NCBI GenBank assembly: GCA_017557525.1
Contig: JAFYYN010000138.1
Span: 61,196-125,195, forward strand
Source of the DNA: Lachnospiraceae bacterium
GTDB taxonomy: Bacteria > Bacillota > Clostridia > Lachnospirales > Lachnospiraceae
DNA length: 64,000 nt
Direction: 5' to 3'
Part shown: positions 8,569-16,690 of the stretch, piece by piece
How the letters are laid out: every line of letters starts with the position of its first letter
Numbering within the stretch: the first letter of the stretch is position 1
Notes under the pieces: model-generated
What the model saw: only the letters and a program-made list of their open reading frames with translations
What the model was told of the DNA's origin: nothing
Databases searched by the model: none
Program-made: the position numbers and the translations under genes

Positions 8569-9192
8569 ATGATACTTAAAGAATCTTTCCGTATGCAAAA
8601 TCACCTAAATGCCCTCTCAGCTGAGGCTCTGTATTTCATGACTACCTATGAAAATATGATGAGCGTCAAAGAGGAACACTTAAAAAGCAGGAGCAATCCG
8701 AAAGCCGAGGACGAAACGGTCGAGGTTAAGAAAGTACTTAACCTGGTTCCTAACGAGGTGATCGGCCTTTATACCGATATTCTCAAGGAAAAAGAAAAGC
8801 TCAGCACCGCTATCAGCCGTGCTAAGGCAAAGTCCGAGATTGATATGGACTCGGCACTCGCCATAAACAAGGCAAAGCAGGACGCTGTGAGCCGCTTAAA
8901 GAGCATTGCTTATCTGCAGGCATCCGATACGGTTACTACCGGCAAAGATTACCTGATCAACTCAGAAGGTAACCAGACTCCATACTACTACAACATTCGT
9001 ACCGTAAAAACCATCGATTTCGACAGAGACCTGCTGAAAGGCATTATCAGGCGCCTCCAAAGAGAATCCGATGAGGTTTCATCAAAGATCGATCTGATCA
9101 ATGTCACCCTCGAGGTCGATTACGAGCCAAAGTATGATTTAAGCCTCTCTTTCGAAGAGGCATACGAGCAGTATATCGCCACCAAAGCCTGA
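8569..9192 (+). CDS. Unrecognised 207-residue soluble protein with coiled-coil character
   Basis: I do not recognise this family. The protein has no signal peptide, membrane segment, cysteine cluster or nucleotide motif. Residues about 70-125 are a charged helix (LYTDILKEKEKLSTAISRAK and on) likely to form a coiled coil. A polar segment with YYYNIRTVKTIDFDRDLL near residue 140 follows, then a second helix (LLKGIIRRLQRESDEVSSK) and an acidic C-terminus. The ATG at 8569 is chosen because AAAGGAGG lies nine bases before it; reading further upstream would need a TTG at 8536. It has its own promoter, sits alone between two terminator-like hairpins, and precedes two small HTH genes. Confidence 0.75.
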   Translation: MILKESFRMQNHLNALSAEALYFMTTYENMMSVKEEHLKSRSNPKAEDETVEVKKVLNLVPNEVIGLYTDILKEKEKLSTAISRAKAKSEIDMDSALAINKAKQDAVSRLKSIAYLQASDTVTTGKDYLINSEGNQTPYYYNIRTVKTIDFDRDLLKGIIRRLQRESDEVSSKIDLINVTLEVDYEPKYDLSLSFEEAYEQYIATKA

Positions 9193-9763
9193 AAAACGGC
9201 TTTCCGGTATACTGCCAAAAGCTGGCAAATAAACTTCAAAAGAGTCCGGCTCCCGTAGCCGGACTCTGATAAAAGAAATACCACATATAAAGACAATGAC
9301 CTGCGGTCTGCCGCTTCGGTACATCGAAGTACGGAATGTACAGCAGCAGCGGCTAAACAGCGCAAAAAGAATACTACGCTATTTTTAGCGATCTAAATAA
9401 CAGCTTGGTTTAAGGGAATGGTCCGTTATACCATACTCCATACGCCGGCCGCTATTTCCAGCATTCGAAAGCCTGATACTTCGACAGGTCGAAACACAAA
9501 CAACGCTTCGCTATAAACTCAAAGGTTCAATGGAGCCTTCATTTGGGAATATAAATCTGAAAAATCGCCTTTTCCCTTAAGTTTCGGAGCCCGGTTTCCG
9601 GTTCCTGGATTCTTTAGGAGAAAAGCAAATTGGCAGGAGCGGTCATGGTCTTTATATGTGGCATTTCGATTTTTCTTTTTTGTCACAAATAGTCCTTGAA
9701 TTTGCCATATTTTCATGTTATACTGAAAAGCCGCTGTGTTTGGGATTTACAGGAGGTGACAAA
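9193..9763. other. 571-base stretch without a convincing gene
   Basis: Nothing codes convincingly here. It holds a perfect 11-base hairpin, AGAGTCCGGCT/AGCCGGACTCT with a five-base loop (9241-9267), which may end the preceding transcript. On the minus strand the hairpin is followed by TTTT. The promoter of the HTH gene pair lies near its right end (9696-9724). The middle (about 9300-9600) shows short dyads such as TTCGACAGGTCGAA (9479-9492) but no recognised RNA family. Confidence 0.5.
9696..9724 (+). promoter_or_regulatory. Promoter of the HTH gene pair
   Basis: TTGAAT (9696-9701) and TATACT (9719-9724), 17 bases apart, 40 bases before the ATG at 9764. Confidence 0.7.
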
Positions 9764-10036
9764 ATGAGGACTGCATATTACGATCCGAAAGAGTTAAACC
9801 GTAAAGTGTTCGAGCACGCTAAAGCCCTAGGTCTTAAGGACTGGCAGATAGCCCAAAAACTTTCCATCACCCCGCAGCTTATCACCAAGTGGCGCAGGGG
9901 GACGGGATCACCATCGATAGATGATGTGGTCCAGCTGTCAGACATTTTCAATGTTACCGTACACGAATTGCTTGTATGCGAAGCTTCCATTGCAGAAAAG
10001 GAGGATATAGCTTATGAGGATTTACAAGCATCTTGA
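9764..10036 (+). CDS. Small HTH (XRE-like) DNA-binding protein
   Basis: Ninety residues. Residues 15-65 form a helix-turn-helix of the Cro/C1 (XRE) kind: LKDWQIAQKLSITPQLITKW followed by a helix with SPSIDDVVQLSDIFNVTVHELL. No other domain is present. The ATG at 9764 follows an excellent AGGAGGTGA site and lies just after a promoter, so upstream extension of the frame is not needed. The gene overlaps the next HTH gene by 23 bases, and both are probably on one transcript. Such pairs occur in prophages, plasmid-like elements and regulatory loci; no partner that fixes the role is seen. Confidence 0.85.
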   Translation: MRTAYYDPKELNRKVFEHAKALGLKDWQIAQKLSITPQLITKWRRGTGSPSIDDVVQLSDIFNVTVHELLVCEASIAEKEDIAYEDLQAS

Positions 10037-10268
10037 AACCACAGGAAACGTGCTAAAGCTTGCCGAGTCCAGAAATTTATCGGATTCAGAGCTCGCCAGA
10101 GGACTCGGGGTTACCCCTCAGGCCATTAACAAATGGCGAAACTGTGGCGGTGGCTTATCAAAACTTCTACTAGTCAATGCTGCACTATTCTTTAATGTAA
10201 AAGTAGATGACATCCTGGTCTTCGAAGAGGGCCGGGATGTCCTTTTATTATACCGCTTAAACACAAAA
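10014..10268 (+). CDS. Second HTH (XRE-like) gene with no stop codon before its terminators
   Basis: Starts at an ATG after AAAGGAGGATAT, inside the end of the preceding HTH gene. The first 70 residues are a clear HTH: LSDSELARGLGVTPQAINKW then a helix leading to FNVKVDDILVF. After that the frame stays open through two terminator hairpins (10209-10251 and 10269-10298) and on for about 330 bases antisense to malQ, with a nominal stop at 10631. The antisense part is not credible protein, so the end given here is set at the second hairpin. Either the stop was lost or the mRNA is naturally non-stop. Confidence 0.6.
10209..10251 (+). terminator. Terminator-like hairpin inside the second HTH reading frame
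   Basis: GACATCC (10209-10215) pairs with GGATGTC (10235-10241), with further GG/CC pairing inside, followed by CTTTTATTAT. It lies within the open frame of the HTH gene, before any stop codon. Confidence 0.7.
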
Positions 10269-10298
10269 ATGGTTCCCGACAAATGGGAACCATTTTTT
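10269..10298. terminator. Bidirectional terminator between the HTH gene and malQ
   Basis: AATGGTTCCC and GGGAACCATT with a six-base loop. T runs follow on the plus strand and TTTTTG on the minus strand, so it can serve both convergent genes. Confidence 0.88.
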
Positions 10299-10309
10299 CA
10301 TATCATATA

Positions 10310-11797
10310 TCAGAATTTATGTCTTTCATACATCCAGTTACATCTTGCCAGCTTATCCGAAAGAGCTCTTGTAGCCTCACCCTTTACCATACGCCATTTC
10401 CAGTTCTCGCCAAAGGTTGAAGGAGCATTGAGTCTTGCCTCCGAGCCATGGTTTAAGATGTCCTGCATGGGGATAACGGCAAGCTTTGCCGGGCTTCTTA
10501 AGGCTGCCCTGATAAATACCCAGGCAATCTCCTCATCCTTTACGTTATCGCAGCCCAAATACTCACCGATGTACTTCTTCTCTTCTAGGCTCAGATTCTT
10601 ATACCAGCCACGTGTAGTATCATTATCATGAGTACCTGTATAAACCACACAGTTCTCGATGTGATTATGCGGCAGATATACACTCGGAGTATGCGGATCA
10701 AATGCGAACTGCAGTACCTTCATCCCCGGGAAACCTGAATCCTTAAGCAGCTTTAAAACAGAAGGTGTCAGGAAACCAAGATCTTCTGCAATAATATCCT
10801 TCTCGCCCAGAGCCTTTTTGATAGCCTTAAACAGTTCAATGCCGGGACCCTTTTTCCACTTTCCATGCTCGGCAGTCTCATCCTTAGCCGGTATAGCATA
10901 ATATTCGTCAAATCCCCTGAAATGGTCAACACGCACTACATCATACAGCTCATAACAATGGCTTATCCTTGAAATCCACCACTTAAAACCTGACTCCTTA
11001 TGTACCTTCCAGTTATATAACGGATTGCCCCAGAGCTGACCGGTAGCACTGAAAGCATCCGGAGGACAGCCTGCAACCGACTTGGGATTACAATTCTTGT
11101 CAAACTCAAAGAGCTCGGTGTTTGCCCATGCATCCGCACTATCAAAAGCAACATAGATCGGTATATCACCTATGATCCTTATTCCGTTCTCATTTGCATA
11201 AGTCTTAAGCTTAACCCACTGCTCCATGAATTTAAACTGGTTAAACTTATAGAAAGCTATCTCATCAGCATACTTCTTTTTATACACTTCAAGTGCCTTG
11301 GGTGTTCTTGTCTTTATATCCTTTTCCCATGATGTCCAGCACGCACCGTTAAGAGAATTCTTTATCGATACAAAAAGAGCGTAATCATCCAGCCAGTATG
11401 CATTTTTCTCGCAGAAATCCTTAAAAGCCTTTGTATTCTGGTGCTTGCTCTTCTTAAACGCCTTCTTTAAAAGAGCAAGTCTTGTGTTGTACATAGCACC
11501 ATAGTCAACATATTTAGGATTCTTGCCGCAGTCTGCTTCCTTGCACTCTGCCTCTGTAAGCAGCCCTTCCTCAGTCAAGGTCTCAAGGTCTATAAAATAA
11601 GGGTTCCCTGCAAATGTTGAAATGCTCTGATAAGGAGAATCCCCATAACCTGTAGGTCCTAATGGCAGGATTTGCCAGTAGTCAACTCCTGCTGCCTTTA
11701 ACCAGTCCACAAAATCATATGCTTCCTTGGAAAATCCGCCGATACCGTACTTGGTAGGAAGACTTGCAATCGGAAGTAAAACGCCTGTGCTTCTCAT
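10310..11797 (-). CDS. malQ: 4-alpha-glucanotransferase (amylomaltase)
   Basis: GH77 enzyme that transfers glucan segments between maltodextrins in the cytoplasm. The 495 residues match bacterial MalQ. It begins MRSTGVLLPIASLPTKYGIG, followed by WQILPLGPTGYGDSPYQS, a typical opening. The conserved GDIPIYVAFDSADAW near residue 215, the nucleophile region DVVRVDHFRGFDEYY near residue 293, and IIAEDLGFLTPSV near residue 340 are all present. It stands alone, ending at a shared terminator opposite the HTH genes. Confidence 0.95.
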   Translation of the reverse strand: MRSTGVLLPIASLPTKYGIGGFSKEAYDFVDWLKAAGVDYWQILPLGPTGYGDSPYQSISTFAGNPYFIDLETLTEEGLLTEAECKEADCGKNPKYVDYGAMYNTRLALLKKAFKKSKHQNTKAFKDFCEKNAYWLDDYALFVSIKNSLNGACWTSWEKDIKTRTPKALEVYKKKYADEIAFYKFNQFKFMEQWVKLKTYANENGIRIIGDIPIYVAFDSADAWANTELFEFDKNCNPKSVAGCPPDAFSATGQLWGNPLYNWKVHKESGFKWWISRISHCYELYDVVRVDHFRGFDEYYAIPAKDETAEHGKWKKGPGIELFKAIKKALGEKDIIAEDLGFLTPSVLKLLKDSGFPGMKVLQFAFDPHTPSVYLPHNHIENCVVYTGTHDNDTTRGWYKNLSLEEKKYIGEYLGCDNVKDEEIAWVFIRAALRSPAKLAVIPMQDILNHGSEARLNAPSTFGENWKWRMVKGEATRALSDKLARCNWMYERHKF

Positions 11798-11868
11798 TTG
11801 TTTTTCCTCTTTTCTATGATTTTTACCGGCATTACATTAAATATCGGTAATTCTATTTCTTAAAATAT

Positions 11869-11908
11869 GAAAGGTCATCGCACAAACACCGTCTGTAGAT
11901 GACCTTTC
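11869..11908 (-). terminator. Probable terminator after the Bax-inhibitor-1 gene
   Basis: GAAAGGTCATC pairs with GATGACCTTTC across an 18-base loop. On the minus strand it is followed by ATATTTT; on the plus strand by TCCTTTT. Confidence 0.6.
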
Positions 11909-11960
11909 TCCTTTTCAAAATTATTATCCCCCAAAATACTTTTCGCCGGGGTTAGCGTAT

Positions 11961-12824
11961 TTATCTTCTCTTACCAAATATCCTTAAAAGATATAAGAAC
12001 AGGTTGATAAAATCAAGGTAGAGCTCAAATGCTCCGTTTATTGAAAGAGCGGTAACATTGCTCTCATCAGCAAATGCTGTCTTAGCCTTAATCTTCTGGG
12101 TATCGTAAGCTGTAAGACCTACGAAAATTGCAACTCCGATAAAAGAAGCTGCATATCCGAGTCCGTCGCTCTTAAGGAAGATATTAACAATTCCCACAAG
12201 GATCATGCCGATAAGACCCATTAAGCAAAGGCTGCCAACTGAAGAAAGATCCTTTTTGCAGACAAGCCCGTAGAAAGCGGTAACTGCAAACATAACAGCA
12301 GTAATGATAAATACCTTGGTAACCGAAGTCTCAACATAGCCCATACATACAACACCAAGTGTAGCACCGTTGATAAACGAATATGCTGTAAGCAGGCTTG
12401 CTGAAAGTACCACATTATTCTTCTTTAAAGCGATGTTTGATACAATAACTATAGCAACTTCTGCAACAAACAGGATGATAAGGTTTACCGGATTGGTTAT
12501 CATCCATTGAAGCATGAACTCTGTTCCGATCTTCGCACCAACAGCTGTGACAGCAAGCGCAGCAACCATAAACAGGAAGGACTGTGCAACAACCTTCTGT
12601 CTTAAGGCCTCTGCAGCCTCACTGAACGCATTTGAGAAACCACTGATCCCGTTATTTACGTTATAGCCGTTAAAATTCTGCTGATAACCAAACTGATTGT
12701 TCTGGTACCCATTCTGCTGGTATCCATTCTGCTGGTACCCATTCTGCTGGTATCCGTTCTGAGGATATCCATTCTGAGAGGTACCCTGCAAATTATAGTT
12801 GTTATTTTCATAATTAGGTTCCAT
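11961..12824 (-). CDS. Bax inhibitor-1 family membrane protein with YQQNG repeats
   Basis: Seven-helix membrane protein of the BI-1/YbhL/TMBIM family (287 residues). In bacteria and eukaryotes the family forms pH-sensitive Ca2+ leak channels or affects stress survival; the role here is unknown. The N-terminal 60 residues are a polar tail with tandem NGYQQNGYQQ repeats, then seven hydrophobic segments from about residue 80. The end, LDFINLFLYLLRIFGKRR, is typical of the family, including the acidic residues between the last helices. The ATG at 12824 is chosen because the family-like tail starts there and a G-rich ribosome site (AAAGGCGGGG) precedes it. It has its own promoter and follows the aldolase terminator. 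Confidence 0.88.
   Translation of the reverse strand: MEPNYENNNYNLQGTSQNGYPQNGYQQNGYQQNGYQQNGYQNNQFGYQQNFNGYNVNNGISGFSNAFSEAAEALRQKVVAQSFLFMVAALAVTAVGAKIGTEFMLQWMITNPVNLIILFVAEVAIVIVSNIALKKNNVVLSASLLTAYSFINGATLGVVCMGYVETSVTKVFIITAVMFAVTAFYGLVCKKDLSSVGSLCLMGLIGMILVGIVNIFLKSDGLGYAASFIGVAIFVGLTAYDTQKIKAKTAFADESNVTALSINGAFELYLDFINLFLYLLRIFGKRR
12708..12775. repeat. 15-base tandem repeat encoding YQQNG
   Basis: About four consecutive copies of a 15-base unit (ATTCTGCTGGTATCC, with small changes) encode the YQQNG repeats at the N-terminus of the Bax-inhibitor-1 protein. Copy number could vary by slippage without breaking the frame. Confidence 0.8.
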
Positions 12825-12898
12825 AATAGTCCCCGCCTTTCCCGTCCCAAATGGACGATTCTCATTAAACGACCGTACTTTTCCACGTCGCAAAATAC

Positions 12899-12927
12899 AT
12901 GATAACACAAACATAAGCGAAAATCAA
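12899..12927 (-). promoter_or_regulatory. Promoter of the Bax-inhibitor-1 gene
   Basis: On the minus strand TTGATT (12927-12922) and TATCAT (12904-12899) are 17 bases apart, just downstream of the aldolase terminator. Confidence 0.7.
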
Positions 12928-12953
12928 TCTAATTCACAGAAGTTTAACAATAT

Positions 12954-12982
12954 AAAAAGCCGGTTTCACAGCGAAACCGGCT
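12954..12982 (-). terminator. Terminator of the aldolase gene
   Basis: AGCCGGTTTC pairs with GAAACCGGCT around a five-base loop and is followed on the minus strand by TTTTATATT. Confidence 0.92.
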
Positions 12983-12997
12983 GGTCTATTTTGGAAA

Positions 12998-13966
12998 TCA
13001 AGCCTTGCCATCTGAACCAAGAACGTTCTTGATCTTATGAGCAACCATTTCCTTAACAGCCTGACGAGCGGGCTTTAAGTACTGACGAGGATCGAAGTGT
13101 GAAGGATTCTCAGCGAAGTACTTTCTGATGGTACCTGTCATAGCAAGACGGATATCTGAGTCGATATTGATCTTACATACAGCAAGCTGAGCTGCCTTAC
13201 GAAGCTGCTCCTCAGGGATACCTACTGCATCGGGCATGCTTCCGCCGTACTGGTTAACCATCTTAACAAATTCCTGAGGAACTGAAGATGAACCATGAAG
13301 AACGATAGGGAAGCCGGGAAGTCTCTTAATGCACTCCTCAAGTACGTCGAAACGAAGGGGAGGGGGAACAAGTACGCCGTCAGCATTTCTTGTACACTGA
13401 GCAGCTGTAAACTTGTATGCGCCGTGTGATGTTCCGATAGCGATTGCAAGTGAATCACAACCTGTCTTAGAAACAAAATCCTCAACCTCTTCAGGACGAG
13501 TATAGCTCTCGTGACCAGCCTCTACAACTACTTCATCCTCGATACCTGCAAGTGTTCCAAGCTCTGCCTCAACAACAACGCCATGAGCATGAGCATACTC
13601 AACTACCTGCTTTGTTAAAGCAACGTTCTCCTCATAGGGCTTTGAAGAAGCATCGATCATAACTGATGTAAATCCGCCATCGATACAGCTCTTGCAAAGC
13701 TCAAAAGAATCACCATGATCAAGATGAAGAGCGATCGGGATGTCAGGATTCTCTGCAACTGCTGCTTCAACAAGCTTAACAAGATAAGTATGGTTAGCGT
13801 ATGCACGCGCACCCTTTGAAACCTGAAGGATAACAGGACTCTTTAACTCGCCTGCTGCTTCTGTGATACCCTGGACAATCTCCATGTTGTTTACGTTGAA
13901 AGCACCAATAGCATATCCGCCATTATAAGCCTTCTTGAACATTTCGGTCGTTGTAACTAATGCCAT
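12998..13966 (-). CDS. fba: Class II fructose-1,6-bisphosphate aldolase
   Basis: Zinc-dependent glycolytic aldolase splitting fructose 1,6-bisphosphate to dihydroxyacetone phosphate and glyceraldehyde 3-phosphate. It has 322 residues from the ATG at 13966, which follows a GAAAGGATGG site. The start MALVTTTEMFKKAYNGGYA is typical. Zinc ligands lie in ALHLDHGDSFELC (near residue 85) and in the GTSHGAYKF and VLHGSSSVPQEFV segments. It is monocistronic, with its own promoter and a strong terminator. Confidence 0.95.
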   Translation of the reverse strand: MALVTTTEMFKKAYNGGYAIGAFNVNNMEIVQGITEAAGELKSPVILQVSKGARAYANHTYLVKLVEAAVAENPDIPIALHLDHGDSFELCKSCIDGGFTSVMIDASSKPYEENVALTKQVVEYAHAHGVVVEAELGTLAGIEDEVVVEAGHESYTRPEEVEDFVSKTGCDSLAIAIGTSHGAYKFTAAQCTRNADGVLVPPPLRFDVLEECIKRLPGFPIVLHGSSSVPQEFVKMVNQYGGSMPDAVGIPEEQLRKAAQLAVCKINIDSDIRLAMTGTIRKYFAENPSHFDPRQYLKPARQAVKEMVAHKIKNVLGSDGKA

Positions 13967-14061
13967 AAAATAAACCATCCTTTCATAATATGTATCGCAC
14001 CATACGGCACGTTTACACCTCTGTAACATAATTTAGGGCACAGAGGTTTTTAATCAGAAAC

Positions 14062-14089
14062 ATTATATCACAGATTTTGGATATTACAA
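14062..14089 (-). promoter_or_regulatory. Promoter of the aldolase gene
   Basis: On the minus strand TTGTAA (14089-14084) and TATAAT (14067-14062) are 16 bases apart. The leader then contains an ACCTCTGTG/TACAGAGGT hairpin (about 14050-14015). Confidence 0.75.
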
Positions 14090-14254
14090 GAAAATTTTTA
14101 TTAATAAACATTTTTTATATTGTAATGCTCCCTCCACTCCTTTATAATATTCTAGGATATGTTCTACGTAACCACAATTTATTTAAACCTATACCTTTAA
14201 CTTACCCGGTAGGAACGAGCATATTACCACATTTTTTAGTAGTCCGGAGGAGCT

Positions 14255-15661
14255 ATGAACAAAGTATCAAGGCTGTTACTCATAACAATTATATTGAGCT
14301 TGTTTTCTGTCATATCCATGAAAGCAACACCTGTTCCCGCTTCTGACAAGCCTGTCATAACCGCCGACAGGACAGTTCTAAAGCCCGGACAAAAGCTAAA
14401 TCTTTCTATTACCTGGCCCGGTACCGAAACCGACACCGGAAATCAGGATCCCATAGACTCCCCAAGCATCATCTCCATAACCTGGACCTCGGGCAACACA
14501 GATATTGCAACGGTCAGCAGAAAAGGAAAGGTTACCGCTATAAACGACGGCAAGGTTTATATAGCAGCAAAGGTAAATTATATTGATGAGGAAACCGGTA
14601 AGGGGAAAACCGTTAAATGTAAGATAAAGCTTAAAGTAGAGTCCGAAAAAACCGTTACCTTGGCAGCAGTAGGTGATGCCCTGATACACGAGAATATCTT
14701 AAACTCGGGTAAACAAAAGGACGGAAGCTACAACTATGACCATATATTCGAAAACATGACGGATTACCTGTCAAACTTTGATGTAAAGATAATCAACCAG
14801 GAAACCATATTTGTCTATGACAGCAGTAAATTTGCCGGTTATCCCAGCTTTGGTACTCCGAAGGAGGTCGGAGACGCCATGAGAAAGGCCGGCTTTAATG
14901 TCATTACCTGTGCCACAAACCATGCCTATGACCGTGGCGCTACAGGCATACAGAACACCCTTGACTACTGGAGAAAGTATAAGGAATCCGTCCTGGTGAC
15001 CGGCATCTACGGCACACAGGAAGACTACGACACTTTATCCATCAGGGAATATAACGGGATAAAGATAGCATTCCTAAACTATACGACACTACTCAATTCA
15101 AGTGCAAAGCGTGAACCCTATTATATCAGAAAATACAAGGAATCCGAAGCCATAAAGGAAATCAAGGCAGCAAAGAAACAGGCTGATTTCGTCATAGTCC
15201 TCCCCCATTGGGGCATAGAGTACGAGCACGAGCCCTCAGAAGAACAGGAAAAAATGGCAAAAAAATTTGCCGAGGCTGGAGCAGATGCCATCATCGGCTG
15301 CCACCCCCATGTGGTTCAGCCCATGAAGGTGATAAAAACCTCTGACGGCAGGCGTGTGCCCTGCTATTACTCTCTCGGCAATTTCGTATCTAATATGTTC
15401 TGGTTTAAATGCCAGCTTGAAGGTCTTGCGGAACTTACCATAACCAAATGGAATGGGAAAACCACCTTAAAGTCAGCAGAATACACCCCCATCGTCAATC
15501 ACATGAACAAGGATGACACAAGCTTTACCGTGTACCTGCTTTCCGATTACACGGGTGACCTTTATAAAGACCACTACATGAACCACAGGTACTGGATGGG
15601 TGATGTTACACCCGAACGTCTGAAAAATCTTTTCAAATCCTTAGGTAATGATACGTACTGA
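14255..15661 (+). CDS. Secreted CapA-family protein with an Ig-like (BIG2) domain
   Basis: 468 residues. Residues 1-30 are a signal peptide (LLLITIILSLFSVISMKA, then polar). Residues about 35-130 are a bacterial Ig-like BIG2 domain, with ITWTSGNTDIATVSRKGKVT and VYIAAKVNY. Residues about 135-440 are a CapA/PgsA metallophosphatase-like domain: LAAVGDALIHENIL, CATNHAYDRGATG, VVLPHWGIEY and GCHPHVVQPMKV supply the metal-binding D, N and H residues. The family is linked to poly-gamma-glutamate capsule synthesis, but stand-alone copies are common in Firmicutes and their substrate is unknown. A strong GGAGGAGC site precedes the ATG. No pgs or cap partners are adjacent. Confidence 0.88.
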   Translation: MNKVSRLLLITIILSLFSVISMKATPVPASDKPVITADRTVLKPGQKLNLSITWPGTETDTGNQDPIDSPSIISITWTSGNTDIATVSRKGKVTAINDGKVYIAAKVNYIDEETGKGKTVKCKIKLKVESEKTVTLAAVGDALIHENILNSGKQKDGSYNYDHIFENMTDYLSNFDVKIINQETIFVYDSSKFAGYPSFGTPKEVGDAMRKAGFNVITCATNHAYDRGATGIQNTLDYWRKYKESVLVTGIYGTQEDYDTLSIREYNGIKIAFLNYTTLLNSSAKREPYYIRKYKESEAIKEIKAAKKQADFVIVLPHWGIEYEHEPSEEQEKMAKKFAEAGADAIIGCHPHVVQPMKVIKTSDGRRVPCYYSLGNFVSNMFWFKCQLEGLAELTITKWNGKTTLKSAEYTPIVNHMNKDDTSFTVYLLSDYTGDLYKDHYMNHRYWMGDVTPERLKNLFKSLGNDTY

Positions 15662-15681
15662 TAATTCCGTCACCACTAAAT

Positions 15682-15706
15682 ATGGGGCTGCACCGGTCAG
15701 CCCCAT
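15682..15706. terminator. Hairpin between convergent capA-like gene and proC
   Basis: ATGGGGCTG pairs with CAGCCCCAT around a seven-base loop, followed by TTAATTT on the plus strand and ATTTAG on the minus strand. It probably ends both genes. Confidence 0.7.
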
Positions 15707-15711
15707 TTAAT

Positions 15712-16506
15712 TTACAGATTCTTTGAAATCTCAGCACATGCGTCCATAGCCTCAATAAGAGAACTTCTGAATCCCATTTCTTCAAGTACTCTTACAGCCT
15801 CAATAGTTGTACCCGCAGGTGAGCATACCATATCCTTTAATTCTCCGGGATGCTTTCCTGTTTCAAGTACCATCTTTGCACTTCCGTAAACAGCCTGAGC
15901 TGCAAACTGATAAGCCAAAGCTCTCGGCATTCCGAGCCTTACAGCTCCGTCAGCCATAGCCTCTATCATCATAAATACATAGGCGGGCGAGCTACCGGAA
16001 ACAGCTACAACAGCATCCATCAAAGACTCGGGAACTACTGCTGCCTTACCGAGTGCTGAAAGAATGCTTAAGGTCTTCTCCAGCTCATCCTGCTCAACCT
16101 TTGCACTCAAACATACCGCAGTCATGCCCTCGCCAACAAGTGCGGGAGTATTGGGCATGGTACGTACCAGCTTAAAGCTCTTTCCTGCCACACCCTCAAA
16201 CCATTCTATGCTCTTTCCTGCTACTATCGAGATAAACAGTGTTGTTTCATCAATATCATCCTTAACCTCTTCGATAACGCGGGGTATAACCTGAGGCTTA
16301 ACTGCAAAGATAACAATTTCTGATTCCTGGACTACCGCCCTGTTATTTTCCGTAACCTTTATTCCAAAGGATATCTGGGCTTTGTCACGTTCAGCTTTTA
16401 CAGGTGATGAACAAAGTATCTCATCACTCTCGATCAAACCCTTCTTAACAATACCGCCTATTATGGCACTTGCCATATTTCCTGCACCGATCACACCAAG
16501 TTTCAT
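15712..16506 (-). CDS. proC: Pyrroline-5-carboxylate reductase
   Basis: Last step of proline synthesis, NAD(P)H reduction of 1-pyrroline-5-carboxylate. The 264 residues match the family. It opens with the Rossmann motif MKLGVIGAGNMASAIIGGI. VFAVKPQVIPRVIEEV, LVRTMPNTPALVGEGMT near residue 113 and the C-terminal signature MVCSPAGTTIEAVRVLEE are all present. It has its own promoter at 16658-16687 and a long leader that carries a hairpin near the ribosome site. Confidence 0.95.
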   Translation of the reverse strand: MKLGVIGAGNMASAIIGGIVKKGLIESDEILCSSPVKAERDKAQISFGIKVTENNRAVVQESEIVIFAVKPQVIPRVIEEVKDDIDETTLFISIVAGKSIEWFEGVAGKSFKLVRTMPNTPALVGEGMTAVCLSAKVEQDELEKTLSILSALGKAAVVPESLMDAVVAVSGSSPAYVFMMIEAMADGAVRLGMPRALAYQFAAQAVYGSAKMVLETGKHPGELKDMVCSPAGTTIEAVRVLEEMGFRSSLIEAMDACAEISKNL

Positions 16507-16522
16507 GTAACATTACCTTGTC

Positions 16523-16554
16523 GCAGGCATGGTACACACCGGTGTCGTGCCTGC
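16523..16554 (-). promoter_or_regulatory. Leader hairpin of proC
   Basis: GCAGGCA pairs with TGCCTGC, with an inner ACACCGGTGT palindrome, in the roughly 145-base leader between promoter and proC. It lies just upstream of the AAGG ribosome site, so it could affect initiation. No riboswitch class is recognised. Confidence 0.45.
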
Positions 16555-16657
16555 GGCGGCACCGATGAAAGACTGAAAACCTGTCTTTTCGTCTTTATCC
16601 TCTTATAACAGAACCGGATAGCCCGAACAAGGACTTCCAAAGAACTTTCCAAATTGT

Positions 16658-16687
16658 ATAATACCACAAAACAGCATAAAAGGTCAA
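16658..16687 (-). promoter_or_regulatory. Promoter of proC
   Basis: On the minus strand TTGACC (16687-16682) and TATTAT (16663-16658) are 18 bases apart, right after the end of the SpoU gene. Confidence 0.7.
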
Positions 16688-16690
16688 AGA

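Noticed and set aside
9241-9267. Perfect 11-base hairpin as an rRNA- or tRNA-related element
   Set aside because: No tRNA cloverleaf or other RNA signature surrounds it; a simple terminator-type hairpin is enough.
10269-10631. C-terminal 120 residues of the second HTH frame as real protein
   Set aside because: The segment is antisense to malQ and lies beyond two terminator hairpins.
12708-12775. Short regular repeats as a CRISPR array
   Set aside because: The 15-base units are contiguous without spacers and encode YQQNG in a protein.
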